A DNA stretch of 64,000 nt, from contig ONMF01000007.1 of NCBI GenBank assembly GCA_900318865.1, positions 1 to 64,000 on the forward strand, given 5' to 3'. This document shows positions 46,349 to 55,888 of this stretch, piece by piece; positions within the stretch are counted from its first letter, which is position 1, and the number at the start of each line of letters is the position of its first letter. The translations under genes were made by a program, and so were the position numbers. The notes under the pieces are model-generated. The model made no database searches. It saw only the letters and a list, made by a program, of their open reading frames with translations, and was not told the DNA's origin. This stretch comes from an uncultured Prevotellaceae bacterium (GTDB lineage Bacteria > Bacteroidota > Bacteroidia > Bacteroidales > Muribaculaceae).

Positions 46349-48133
46349 TTACAACTCTCGGCACTTATCGCTCAGCCAGGCCTGTTCATCGGCCGAAAGA
46401 TGCGGTGCCAGGCGCTCCACCACCATCCGGTGGTAGGCATTGATTTGGTCGATTTCCCCGACGGTGAGCATGGCCTTGTCGATGAGGCGGCGGTCGTAGG
46501 GGAAGAGCGTGAGGGTCTCGAAGCGCAGGAAATCGCCGAAATCATCGGTCCGCGCCCCTTCCACGCACAGCAGCAGGTTTTCGATGCGGATGCCGTATTG
46601 GCCGGTCTTGTACACGCCTGGCTCGTCACTGGTGACCATACCGGGCTGCAAAGCCGTGGCGTTCAAGTCGGTGCGGATGCTGTGAGGCCCCTCGTGGCAA
46701 CCCAGAAAATGGCCCACTCCGTGCCCTGTGCCATGCCAGAAGGCCATGCCCTCTTGCCACAGCGGCATGCGAGCCAGCGCATCGAGTTGCACGCCTCGCG
46801 TGCCCACCGGGAACTGCGCCCGGGCCAGCGCCAGGTGGCCGCGCAGCACCAGCGTGTAGTCATGGCGCTCCTGCTCGGCGACGTTGCCCAGGGTGATGGT
46901 GCGCGTGATGTCGGTGGTGCCGTCGAGGTACTGCGCGCCGGTGTCGACGAGCAGCAAGCCGTCGGGGGCCAGCGTGGAGGCGCTCTCCTCGTCGGCTTGG
47001 TAATGCACGATGGCGCCATGCTCTTTGTAACCGGCAATCATGGCAAAGCTGTCGCCGCGGTAAAGGTCGCTCTGGGCGCGTTCTGTCTTGGCGCGTTCCC
47101 ACACGTCCATCTCGTTGACGCACTCGCCGTTGTTCACAGCCCGTTCCAGCCACATGAATGTCCTGACCAGCGCCGCACCGTCGCGCTCCATGGCGCTGCG
47201 GAACCCGGCTATCTGCACCTCGTTCTTCACAGCTTTGATGGCTGCGATGGGCGAGTGAGCATAGATTTTCTGCGACGGCATGGCATTGGCCAGCGTGTCG
47301 CTCACGCGATTGGGGTCGACGAGCACCACCTCGTGCTCGCTGCGGCGCTCCAGAAAGCGCACCACGTCGTCGTAGTCGCGCACGCGCACATTCACCGCCT
47401 TGAGATGGCGCCGCACCTCATCGGTGACTTTGTCCTCATCGATGAAAATGCACCGCTCACGCTCCGACAGGTAGGCATAGGCTATAACCACCGGCGTGAA
47501 GGGCACATCGGTGCCGCGCAGGTTGAATGTCCAGGCTATCTCGTCGAGGGCGGTGATGATTATCGACTCGGCACCGGCTTGCCGCACGGCATCGAGCACC
47601 CGCTCAATCTTGCTCTCCACATCCTCGCCGGCAAATTCCTCGCTGTGCACATAGGCCTGCCCTGCAGGGCGCGGGGGCCGGTCGGGCCAGATGTTGTCGG
47701 CCGGGCAGAAGTCGGTGGCAAGCATGAATCCATTTTCGCCGCAGAAGCGTTCGTATTGGCTCACATCGACCACCGAGAACAGCCTCCCGTCGAGTGCCAG
47801 CACCGCATCCTCGGGCAGCACTTGAGCCAGCCACTCGGTGATTGTGGGCTCGCCGGGCACATTTTCCTTGAACAGCGTTACGCCGCTGCCCTCCAGTTGC
47901 TGCTCGGCCTGCAGGAAATAGCGGCTGTCGGTCCACAGCCCAGCCTTTTCCTGCGTGACAACTGCCGTTCCATTGCTTCCCGTAAAGCCCGTGATCCAGT
48001 CACGGAATTTCCAATACTCGGCAGGATATTCACTCTGGTGGGGGTCGGTGCCGGGTATAATCACCGCATCGACATTGACCCTGCTCATTGCCTGTCGCAG
48101 GGTCTCCAGATGTTCAAAGTTCACTTTACTCAT
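46349..48133 (-). CDS. pepP: Xaa-Pro aminopeptidase (M24B, aminopeptidase P)
   Basis: The 594-residue enzyme removes N-terminal residues that precede proline. Two creatinase-like N-domains (about 1-310) lead to the M24 pita-bread domain. Metal ligands are visible as LLVDTGAQY and GTTDITRT (two Asp), GTGHGVGHFLGCHEGP (His), TSDEPGVY (Glu) and RIENLLL (Glu). It has no signal peptide, so it is cytoplasmic. The ATG at 48133 is preferred because upstream in-frame residues to 48346 fall within the neighbouring phosphatase gene and are not protein-like. Confidence 0.93.
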   Translation of the reverse strand: MSKVNFEHLETLRQAMSRVNVDAVIIPGTDPHQSEYPAEYWKFRDWITGFTGSNGTAVVTQEKAGLWTDSRYFLQAEQQLEGSGVTLFKENVPGEPTITEWLAQVLPEDAVLALDGRLFSVVDVSQYERFCGENGFMLATDFCPADNIWPDRPPRPAGQAYVHSEEFAGEDVESKIERVLDAVRQAGAESIIITALDEIAWTFNLRGTDVPFTPVVIAYAYLSERERCIFIDEDKVTDEVRRHLKAVNVRVRDYDDVVRFLERRSEHEVVLVDPNRVSDTLANAMPSQKIYAHSPIAAIKAVKNEVQIAGFRSAMERDGAALVRTFMWLERAVNNGECVNEMDVWERAKTERAQSDLYRGDSFAMIAGYKEHGAIVHYQADEESASTLAPDGLLLVDTGAQYLDGTTDITRTITLGNVAEQERHDYTLVLRGHLALARAQFPVGTRGVQLDALARMPLWQEGMAFWHGTGHGVGHFLGCHEGPHSIRTDLNATALQPGMVTSDEPGVYKTGQYGIRIENLLLCVEGARTDDFGDFLRFETLTLFPYDRRLIDKAMLTVGEIDQINAYHRMVVERLAPHLSADEQAWLSDKCREL

Positions 48134-48156
48134 TTGATTGATTGGTAAAAATATAT

Positions 48157-49653
48157 TTATCGATTGGTTGAATAGTCGACAATCTCGGTCACCGCATGCC
48201 CGATGCAGCCATTGGGTGCCTGGATGTGCAGCATGGCGCACACGGTGGGTGCGATGTCGGTCATGGCCACCTGGCGGCTGCTGGAGCCGTGGGGAACGCC
48301 CCACCCCATCATCACCAGGGGGATGTGCGAGTCGCTTTGGCTCCATGTGCCATGGTTGGCGCCCGCATCGGGCCGATAGCGGGCATACACGCCTACAGTG
48401 GGAATGATGAACAGCTCGCCGCTACGGTCTTGCTTGTAGCCCTTCACAAGGCGCTCGCGCAACTCGGCGGGCAGCACATAGCGGTCGAGGTGGGCAAAAT
48501 CCACCACCCACTGCACCTCGTCGGGCACGGAAAGAAGGCGCACAGCCTCGGCAGCCACCGCGTCGCGGTCGAGTCCGTGTGCGGCAATCAGCTCGTTATC
48601 GAGGTAGAAACTGAATTCCATTTCCGATTTGAGCAACTTCGGCACACCGAATCTCGCCTCAAGGGCGGCATTGGTGTCTTTGAAGGCCTGCGAGGGGTTC
48701 CAGGTGCCGGTCACCACACGATGGCCGGTCATGAACGGCTCGGTATAAGTGCCGCCGTGGTCGGCCGTAAGAAACACCAGGTATTCCCCTTCTCCCACTT
48801 TCCGGTCGAGCAGGTCGAAAAAAAGTGCCAGTTGCCGGTCGAGCTCATAATAGATGGAGTCGACACGGGGCACGTGCAAGCCGTAGTTGTGGGCGGCGGC
48901 ATCGGTGCTCGAGATGCTGATGGTCAGCAGGTCGGGCACTTCGTCACGTCCCAGCTGCTCGCCATCGATGGCGGCGGCAGCCAGCTGCATCGTGGCTGCG
49001 GCACCGCGCCACGAGTTCCATAAGTCGCCTGCCAGCAGGTCTTGATGCTCGTCGTTGAACCGGCTCACCCATCGGGGCAGGGCATCGCGATAGTAGGTGC
49101 TGGTGACAAAGCGCTTGGCCTTGCCGTCGAGCCAGTAGGCGCCATCGGCGGCATGGCCGGCCGGCAGCACCGCGGCACGGTCCTTGATGGCCACGCCCAC
49201 CACCCGTGCCTGGAAGTCGGTGGCCAGTTTCATCTGGTCGCCGATGGTGGTGGCCAGCAGATTGCGGGGCGAGCGCTTGCCGGCTGAGCTATCGGTTCCC
49301 ACGCCCGCCACAGTGGTGTCGCGCACGCTGCTGGTGGGGCGGCCGTGAAGCATATAGTCGTTGCCGGCGATGCCATGAAAGGCCGGCGTGGTGCCGGTGT
49401 AAATCGAGGCATGGCCCGCGGCTGTGACCGTGGGCACATAGTCGATGAGGGTGTTGTCGAGCGAAAAGCCCTGGTCCATGAGCCGGCGGAAGCCGCCTTG
49501 TTCCCATTTATTATAATATGTGTAAAGGTAGTCCCACCTCATTTGGTCCACCACAATGCCCACCACAAGCCTGGGGCGCTCTATCTGAGCCTGCACTGCA
49601 GCTGTGCACATCCACGCCAGGACTTCCATTGTCAAAAGTGCTGATTTCTTCAT
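48157..49653 (-). CDS. pafA: PafA-type alkaline phosphatase
   Basis: The 498-residue secreted enzyme has a signal peptide (cleavage after about AAVQAQ). It belongs to the alkaline phosphatase superfamily with a threonine nucleophile, probably Thr77 in YVPTVTAAGHAS. The PafA-defining residues are present: Asn98 (GIAGND), and Lys157 and Arg159 in VAIKDRAAVLPAG. Zinc ligands appear in STDAAAHNYG, LTADHGG and ANHGTW. PafA-type enzymes release phosphate from many organic monoesters in the periplasm regardless of phosphate supply. It starts 19 nt after lacI and ends 23 nt before pepP. Confidence 0.88.
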   Translation of the reverse strand: MKKSALLTMEVLAWMCTAAVQAQIERPRLVVGIVVDQMRWDYLYTYYNKWEQGGFRRLMDQGFSLDNTLIDYVPTVTAAGHASIYTGTTPAFHGIAGNDYMLHGRPTSSVRDTTVAGVGTDSSAGKRSPRNLLATTIGDQMKLATDFQARVVGVAIKDRAAVLPAGHAADGAYWLDGKAKRFVTSTYYRDALPRWVSRFNDEHQDLLAGDLWNSWRGAAATMQLAAAAIDGEQLGRDEVPDLLTISISSTDAAAHNYGLHVPRVDSIYYELDRQLALFFDLLDRKVGEGEYLVFLTADHGGTYTEPFMTGHRVVTGTWNPSQAFKDTNAALEARFGVPKLLKSEMEFSFYLDNELIAAHGLDRDAVAAEAVRLLSVPDEVQWVVDFAHLDRYVLPAELRERLVKGYKQDRSGELFIIPTVGVYARYRPDAGANHGTWSQSDSHIPLVMMGWGVPHGSSSRQVAMTDIAPTVCAMLHIQAPNGCIGHAVTEIVDYSTNR

Positions 49654-49672
49654 CTTATCTTCGGTATTATTT

Positions 49673-50725
49673 TCAATCTTGGTTTTCGGCCCAATCGTCG
49701 TTGCGCGTGGTTCCGCGCACCACCAGCCGTGTTTTCACCACCCTTTTCTCGGCGTGGTCCATCGGCAACCGTCCCTCCACAAGTCCCAGCAGCACATCCA
49801 CGGCTTGCCGGCCCACCTCCACACCGCGTTGCTCCACGGTGGTGAGCATCGGGTCGCACGCCACAGCGGTCTCGTCGTTGGTGAATCCGCAGATCGACAA
49901 GTCGCGCGGCACGTTCAGGCCCATGCGCTTGGCCACATGCAGTGCCGCCACGGCGGTCTTGTCGTTGACGGCAAAAATGGCATCCGGACGGTCTTTGCGC
50001 TGGAGCAATGACGGCGTCACCTGCTCGGCAAGCTCGCGCGTGTCGCACATGAACACCAGCGAGTCGTCGGGCTTGAGCCCGTGCTTGTACAGGGCGTCCT
50101 TGTAGCCGTTGTAGCGGTTGATGCCAATTTCCATGTTCAAGTTGGTGCCGAAGTAAGCTATCCGCTTGCAGCCGTGCTCGATGAGGTAGGACACCGCACG
50201 GTGGGCGCCCATGTAGTCATCCACCACCACGCGGTGCGCGTTGATGGCCGCGCAGATGCGGTCGTAGAACACCAGGGGAACCCCTTGGTCGATGAGCCTG
50301 ACGAAATGGTCGTAGCGCTCGGTGTCCTTGGCCTGCGACACAATCACGCCACACACGCGGCCCTGATGGAAGGAGTCGCAGATGCGCACCTCTTGCTTGT
50401 ACTGCTCGTGGCTTTGCGCCACAATCACGGTGTAGCCTCGGCCCGAAGCTTCCTGCTCAATGCCGGTGAGCACCGAGGCGAAGTAGTAATGCAAAAATTG
50501 CGGCACGATGACGCCTATCACCTTGATGGGCGACTTGCGGCTCTGCCGCAGCTGCCCGGCAAGTTCGTTGGGATAATAATTGTGCTCGGCGGCAAACTGC
50601 TGAATGGCTTTGCGCCGATCCTTGCTGATGCTGGGGCTGTCGCTCAAGGCGCGCGACACCGTGGCCACCGACACGCCCAGGGCACGCGCGATGTCCTTCA
50701 TGGTCATTGGAAAACGCTTTTCCAT
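49673..50725 (-). CDS. LacI-family transcriptional regulator of the starch locus
   Basis: The 350-residue regulator has an N-terminal helix-turn-helix (MTMKDIARALGVSVATVSRA) with the hinge helix ending NELAGQLRQSR. A periplasmic-binding-protein-like sensor domain follows from about 70 to 340 (VIGVIVPQFLHYYFASVL, FAVNDKTAVAALHVAKR). It is divergent from the susC gene. Its own promoter overlaps an operator GCAAACGATTGC, and the same site stands upstream of susC and of the amylase, so it probably senses a glucan breakdown product and controls this locus. Start 50725 is 30 nt below the predicted transcription start; 50707 (MTMK) is the alternative. Confidence 0.88.
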   Translation of the reverse strand: MEKRFPMTMKDIARALGVSVATVSRALSDSPSISKDRRKAIQQFAAEHNYYPNELAGQLRQSRKSPIKVIGVIVPQFLHYYFASVLTGIEQEASGRGYTVIVAQSHEQYKQEVRICDSFHQGRVCGVIVSQAKDTERYDHFVRLIDQGVPLVFYDRICAAINAHRVVVDDYMGAHRAVSYLIEHGCKRIAYFGTNLNMEIGINRYNGYKDALYKHGLKPDDSLVFMCDTRELAEQVTPSLLQRKDRPDAIFAVNDKTAVAALHVAKRMGLNVPRDLSICGFTNDETAVACDPMLTTVEQRGVEVGRQAVDVLLGLVEGRLPMDHAEKRVVKTRLVVRGTTRNDDWAENQD

Positions 50726-50761
50726 AGTCTTTGAAGTCTTGGTTTTTCAGTTTATGCGCTC

Positions 50762-50792
50762 CAAAGGTAAACAAAAAACCGGAAATGCGCAA
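50762..50792 (-). promoter_or_regulatory. Promoter of the lacI-type gene
   Basis: On the minus strand TACCTTTG (50769-50762) with TTG (50792-50790) 20 nt upstream. The TTG lies inside the operator 50789-50800, so bound regulator would block this promoter. Confidence 0.72.
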
Positions 50793-50800
50793 ACGATTGC
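50789..50800. promoter_or_regulatory. LacI-type operator between lacI and susC
   Basis: GCAAACGATTGC is a near-palindrome centred on CG, the usual LacI/GalR form. It covers the lacI -33 box and lies about 62 bp upstream of the susC -7 box. Its exact reverse complement occurs at 58821-58832. Confidence 0.78.
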
Positions 50801-50856
50801 ACGCCAATTGGCCACCTTTTAACAAAAAAAAGATGTACCATAAATGTAAAAAAACA

Positions 50857-50864
50857 TAAATTTG
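50857..50864 (+). promoter_or_regulatory. -7 box of the susCDEF promoter
   Basis: TAAATTTG fits TAnnTTTG. The -33 position (near 50835) has no good TTG, as expected for a promoter that needs an activator. The leader to the susC ATG at 50970 is about 100 nt. Confidence 0.62.
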
Positions 50865-50969
50865 CCTCGTTATATATTATGCCTTATTGTCACCTGGCGC
50901 GAGCCAACCTCTCGACCAGGCCAACTGATACCTAATTTATAACTAACATAACTTTAACTTAAAAAATTA

Positions 50970-53900
50970 ATGATGAAGCAGGTAAACATTAGAATTCCCG
51001 CAAGAATTCTCGCCCTGATGATGGGATTATTCCTGTCACTCGGAGCCTATGCACAAATCACTGTGCAAGGTAATGTGAAAGATGCTGAAGGAGAACCCGT
51101 GATCGGTGCCTCGATCAAGATTGTGGGCACCACCGCTGGTACGGTTACCGATTTCGATGGTAACTTTACGCTGAGCAATGTTCAGCCGGGTGCCAAGCTT
51201 CAAGTGTCTTCGATCGGCTACGCCACCCAAGAGGTGACAGCCGGCAGCGATCTGGTTATCACCCTCGTCGAGGACTCCAAGGTGCTGAACGACCTTGTGG
51301 TCATCGGCTATGGTGTTGTGAAGAAAAGCGACCTCACCGGTAGTGTCACGGCCCTCAAGCCCGACAGCAAGAACAAAGGTGTGGTCGTGAGCGCCCAGGA
51401 CATGCTGGGCGGCAAGATCGCCGGTGTGAACGTTGTGAGCGACGGTGGTACGCCCGGTGGCAGCTCCACCATCCGCATCCGCGGTGGTTCGTCACTGAAC
51501 GCCAGCAACAACCCCCTTATCGTCATCGACGGTGTGCCCATGGACCAATCGGGTGTCAAGGGTATGCCTAACGGACTGGGTGTTGTCAACCCGCAGGATA
51601 TCGAGAGCTTCAACGTGCTGAAAGACGCTTCGGCAACGGCCATCTATGGTAGCCGCGGTTCGAACGGTGTCATCATCATCACCACCAAGAAAGGCCGCCG
51701 CGGCCAGAAGCCCAGCGTGTCGTACAACGGTAGCGTGACGCTGAGCATGAAGAAGAAAACCATCGACGTGATGAACGGCGATGAGTACAGAGCTTTCGTG
51801 AAAGACCTCTACAAGGGCAACGCCCGCGAGACCGAAGCCCTGCAAGCACTGGGCAAAGACGACACCAACTGGCAGAATGAAATCTTCCGCAAAGCCGTCA
51901 GCCACGACCACAACGTGATGGTGGCCGGCTCGGTGGGCAGCTACCTGCCTTATCGCGTGTCGGTGGGTTACACCAACCAGAAGGGTATCCTCAAGACCAC
52001 GAGCTTCGAGCGCTACACGGCTGCTGTCAACCTCAACCCGTCGCTGTTTGACGACCACTTGACCATGAACCTCAACGCCAAGTTCATGTACGCCAAGAAC
52101 CGCTACGGTGACACCGGCGGTGCCGTGGGCAACGCAGTGCGCATGGATCCCACACACCCCGTCAAGGCCGATGGTTTCGACAACTTCGGCGGATACTTCG
52201 AGTGGCTGGCCAGTGCATCGGACTACCACAACAGCAAGTGGCCCTCGATCACCAACACCAACGCCCCGCGCAACCCCGTTGCCATGCTGGAGCTGAGCAA
52301 CGACCGCGCCAAGAGCCACTCGTTCATCGGCAACGCCGACATCGACTACAAGATTCATGGATTTGAGGACCTGCGCCTCCACCTCACTCTGGGTGGCGAC
52401 TTCTCGGGCGGTAAGCAAACCACCGACGTGGATGCCGGCAGCCCCAACGCTTGCTACTATGGCAGCCACGGATGGTCCAACGAGAGCAAAGAGAACCTCA
52501 CCCTGAGCACCTACGCTCAGTACTACAAGGACATCAACGACAACAACCACTTCGACATCATGGCCGGTTATGAGTGGCAGCACTTCTGGCGCAAATGGAA
52601 CAGCGAGTACTGGGGATACAACCCCGTGGGCGACGCTGACTACGCCGGTGAGGGCGACAACATCTTTGTTGATGCCAACAAGCACAACGTGAGCAAGAGC
52701 AACAATGGCCTGGGCGGACGCACCGAGAACTACCTGGTGTCGTTCTTCGGACGTATGAACTACATCTTGATGGACCGCTACTACCTCACCGCCACCCTGC
52801 GTGCCGACGGTAGCTCGCGCTTCAACTGGCTCGCCGGCTCGCCCAACCAGCAGTGGGGCTACTTCCCCTCGCTGGCCTTGGCCTGGAGCATCAAGAAAGA
52901 AGACATCCTGCGCGACGTGGAAGCCATCAGCGACCTGAAGCTGCGCTTCGGCTGGGGTAAGACCGGTCAGCAGGAAGGCATCGGCGACTACACCTACTAC
53001 GCCAACTACCAGATGAGCACGGGCACACAAGGCTCGTTCTACGATGTGGCAGGCGACGGTACGCTGGCTCGCCCCAACGCCTACAACCCCTCGCTGAAAT
53101 GGGAGACCACCACGACGACCAACGTCGGTATCGACTTCGGTTTCTTCAACCAGCGACTCACCGGTACGTTCGACGTCTACTACCGCCGCACCACCGACCT
53201 GATCAACACCGCCTATGTGGCCGCCATGAGCAACTTCCGCAACCAGGTGAACCAGAACATCGGCTCGCTGGAGAACAAGGGATTTGAGCTGTCACTGAGC
53301 TGGAAGGCCCTGCAAACCAGAGACTGGAACTGGACCCTCGACTACAACGTGACCTACAACCGCAACCGCGTGGTCGAGCTCGTGAACAACGACCCCGACT
53401 ACATGGTTACCACCGGTGGCATCAGCAGCGGTACGAACAACTTCTGCCAGCGCCACGCCGTGGGGCATCCCGCCAACTCGTTCTATGTCTACCAGCAGGT
53501 TTACGACGAGAATGGCATGCCCATCGAGGGACAGGTCGTCGACCGCAATGCCGACGGTGTCATCTCCGAGAGCGACAAGTACTTCTACAAGAGCCCGTGG
53601 GCTCCCTGGACCATGGGTCTGAGCAGCCGCCTGGAGTACAAGAACTGGGACCTGGGCTTCAGCCTGCGTGCCAGCCTGGGCAACTATGTGTTTAACGACG
53701 TGATGGACGGATACCACAATGTGAGCGTCGCAGCCGTGATGGAGAACGTGAGCGGTACCTACCTGAACAACCGCCCGGTGGACGCCATCCCCTTCGGCTG
53801 GCAGACCTACGATGTCTTGCCCACCGTGAGCGACCGCTGGGTGCAGAACGCTTCGTTCCTCAAGTGCGACAACATCACCCTGGGTTACAGCTTCGCCGAC

Positions 53901-54077
53901 TTGTTCAAGCGCGACGGCGGCTACCATGGCCTGAGCGGCCGCGTGTACGCCACCTGCTCCAACGTCTTCACCGTCACCAAGTACAAAGGTATTGATCCCG
54001 AGTTGTTCTGGGGTATCGACAACAACATCTACCCCCGTCCCATCTCCTTCATCCTTGGTTTGAGCTTGAATTTCTAA
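50970..54077 (+). CDS. susC: SusC-like TonB-dependent outer-membrane receptor
   Basis: The 1035-residue receptor imports oligosaccharides through the outer membrane. It has a signal peptide ending ...GAYAQ, then a carboxypeptidase-regulatory-like domain (about 28-110: ITVQGNVKDAEGEPVIGASI). A TonB-box/plug region follows (VVIGYGVVKKSDLTGSV, IRIRGGSSLNASNNPLIVID), with the SusC-family signature ATAIYGSRGSNGVIIITTK, and then the barrel, ending in LGLSLNF. It heads susC-susD-susE-susF on one transcript. The companion amylase and regulator indicate starch, glycogen or a related alpha-glucan. Confidence 0.93.
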   Translation: MMKQVNIRIPARILALMMGLFLSLGAYAQITVQGNVKDAEGEPVIGASIKIVGTTAGTVTDFDGNFTLSNVQPGAKLQVSSIGYATQEVTAGSDLVITLVEDSKVLNDLVVIGYGVVKKSDLTGSVTALKPDSKNKGVVVSAQDMLGGKIAGVNVVSDGGTPGGSSTIRIRGGSSLNASNNPLIVIDGVPMDQSGVKGMPNGLGVVNPQDIESFNVLKDASATAIYGSRGSNGVIIITTKKGRRGQKPSVSYNGSVTLSMKKKTIDVMNGDEYRAFVKDLYKGNARETEALQALGKDDTNWQNEIFRKAVSHDHNVMVAGSVGSYLPYRVSVGYTNQKGILKTTSFERYTAAVNLNPSLFDDHLTMNLNAKFMYAKNRYGDTGGAVGNAVRMDPTHPVKADGFDNFGGYFEWLASASDYHNSKWPSITNTNAPRNPVAMLELSNDRAKSHSFIGNADIDYKIHGFEDLRLHLTLGGDFSGGKQTTDVDAGSPNACYYGSHGWSNESKENLTLSTYAQYYKDINDNNHFDIMAGYEWQHFWRKWNSEYWGYNPVGDADYAGEGDNIFVDANKHNVSKSNNGLGGRTENYLVSFFGRMNYILMDRYYLTATLRADGSSRFNWLAGSPNQQWGYFPSLALAWSIKKEDILRDVEAISDLKLRFGWGKTGQQEGIGDYTYYANYQMSTGTQGSFYDVAGDGTLARPNAYNPSLKWETTTTTNVGIDFGFFNQRLTGTFDVYYRRTTDLINTAYVAAMSNFRNQVNQNIGSLENKGFELSLSWKALQTRDWNWTLDYNVTYNRNRVVELVNNDPDYMVTTGGISSGTNNFCQRHAVGHPANSFYVYQQVYDENGMPIEGQVVDRNADGVISESDKYFYKSPWAPWTMGLSSRLEYKNWDLGFSLRASLGNYVFNDVMDGYHNVSVAAVMENVSGTYLNNRPVDAIPFGWQTYDVLPTVSDRWVQNASFLKCDNITLGYSFADLFKRDGGYHGLSGRVYATCSNVFTVTKYKGIDPELFWGIDNNIYPRPISFILGLSLNF

Positions 54078-54102
54078 AAATTCGATAAAACACAGAAACA
54101 CA

Positions 54103-55842
54103 ATGAATAAGATTCTTAAATATATCCTTCCGGCAGCTGCATTGGCACTGTCAATGGGAATGAGCTCTTGTGTGAACGACCTTCATGTTTCGCCCATCGA
54201 CCCGAGTACGCAAACAGAGGTGGATGCCGAGCAATTGTTCAACAAGTGCTATGCCAACTTCGGTGTGGCCGGCAACGGCGGCGCCAACGGCGACTGCGAT
54301 GTCGACGATATCGACGGCGGCACGAGCGGTCTGTATCGCCAGATGTGGAACTCCAACGAGTTGACCACCGACGAGGCCATCTGCGGATGGGGCGACGAGG
54401 GTATCCCTTCGTTCTGCTACAACACCTACGATGCCAGCCACCCCATGCTGGCCGGTTACTACTACCGCCTGTGCGTGGGTATCTCTTATTGCAACCAGTA
54501 TCTGAAGGACTTCAGCGAGAAAGACCCCACCATGAACGCCGAGGTGCGTTTCCTGCGCGCCCTGCAGTACTATCTGATGATGGATGCCTTCGGAAATGTG
54601 CCTTTCGCCACCTCTATCTCCAGCGAGAAGCCGGTGCAGTACACGCGTGCACAAGTCTACCAATTTGTGGAGAGCGAGCTGCTCGACATCGTGGGTGAAG
54701 GCGAAGGAACCGACATCCTGGCCGATGCACAGCCCCACAAGAAAGGCGACGCCCGCTACGGACGCGTCGACAAGGCTGCCGGCTGGCTGCTGCTGAGCCG
54801 CCTCTACCTCAACGCCAAGGTCTATATCGACAAGGAAGAGTGGCAGAAGGCTGCCGATTACGCCAAGAAAGTCATGGACTCGCCCTATCAGCTCTTCACT
54901 GCCGGACGCACCGTGAGCAATGTCACAACGAAATATCGCGAAGAAGCCAAGGACGGAACTGTCACCGAGATGGAGAACACCACCGACTGGGAGTTCAGCG
55001 CTTACCAGTGCCTCTTCATGGGCGACAACGACCGCACCGACGCTGCCTATGAGGCCATCTTCCCCATTCTGCAAGACGGACTGCGCACCACCTCGTGGGG
55101 TGTGTCGCTCTTCCTGACTGCCTCCACGCACGATGCCGACATGCACGACCTGCTCTACGACGAGTGGTTCCCCAACCAGGAATTGCGCTCGGTGAACGGT
55201 GTGAGCGGACAAGCCTGGGGCGGTAACCGCGCCCTGCCCAACTTGGTGCGCTTGTTCTTCCCCAACGACGACGCTCCCGAAATGGCATCTTACGACATGC
55301 CGATGATGGCCGGCGACGACCGCGCGCTGTTCAACAACATCGGCCGCACCCTCGAAATCGAGGACATGACGGTGTTCAAGAACGGATATGCCGTGGGCAA
55401 GTTCAACAACCTCACCACCGATGGCTCGGCAACATCCGACGGCACCTTCCCCGACATGGACACCTTCCTCTTCCGCAAGGCTGAGGCTTATCTGACCTAT
55501 GCCGAGGCCAAGACCCGCCTGGCTGGCGGCGCCGGCGCTCCCGCCGATGCTCTCGACGCCCTGAACCAGCTGCGCAGACGCGCTCACGCCGAGCCGTTCA
55601 CCAGTTGCTCACTTGACCAAATCCTGGATGAGTGGGGACGCGAGTTCTACTTCGAGGGACGCCGCCGCGTGGACCTGATCCGATTCGGCAAGTTCGGTGG
55701 CAACACCGGCTACACCTGGCCCTGGAAGGGTGGCGTGGCTCAAGGCCGCAACTTTGATGTGACTCGCAACATCTTTGCCATCCCCACCAACGACCTGAAC
55801 ACCAACAGCAATCTGGAGCAGAACCCCGGCTACGGCCGCTAA
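54103..55842 (+). CDS. susD: SusD-like surface glycan-binding lipoprotein
   Basis: The 579-residue lipoprotein has a lipobox at Cys23 (GMSSC). It shows RagB/SusD features: an N-terminal part with helical repeats (EQLFNKCYANFGVAGN, FLRALQYYLMMDAFGNVPF), internal TPR-like helices (RVDKAAGWLLLSRLYLNAKVY) and the C-terminal signature FLFRKAEAYLTYAEAKTR followed by REFYFEGRRRVDLIRFGKF. It caps the SusC barrel and binds glycan. It follows susC by 25 nt. Confidence 0.93.
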   Translation: MNKILKYILPAAALALSMGMSSCVNDLHVSPIDPSTQTEVDAEQLFNKCYANFGVAGNGGANGDCDVDDIDGGTSGLYRQMWNSNELTTDEAICGWGDEGIPSFCYNTYDASHPMLAGYYYRLCVGISYCNQYLKDFSEKDPTMNAEVRFLRALQYYLMMDAFGNVPFATSISSEKPVQYTRAQVYQFVESELLDIVGEGEGTDILADAQPHKKGDARYGRVDKAAGWLLLSRLYLNAKVYIDKEEWQKAADYAKKVMDSPYQLFTAGRTVSNVTTKYREEAKDGTVTEMENTTDWEFSAYQCLFMGDNDRTDAAYEAIFPILQDGLRTTSWGVSLFLTASTHDADMHDLLYDEWFPNQELRSVNGVSGQAWGGNRALPNLVRLFFPNDDAPEMASYDMPMMAGDDRALFNNIGRTLEIEDMTVFKNGYAVGKFNNLTTDGSATSDGTFPDMDTFLFRKAEAYLTYAEAKTRLAGGAGAPADALDALNQLRRRAHAEPFTSCSLDQILDEWGREFYFEGRRRVDLIRFGKFGGNTGYTWPWKGGVAQGRNFDVTRNIFAIPTNDLNTNSNLEQNPGYGR

Positions 55843-55888
55843 GTAAAGACGTTTCACTCACTATTCAATAGAGAAAAAGACAAATATT

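Noticed and set aside
48134..48346. N-terminal extension of pepP into pafA
   Set aside because: The segment is an alternative frame of the conserved pafA C-terminus and precedes a typical pepP start at 48133.
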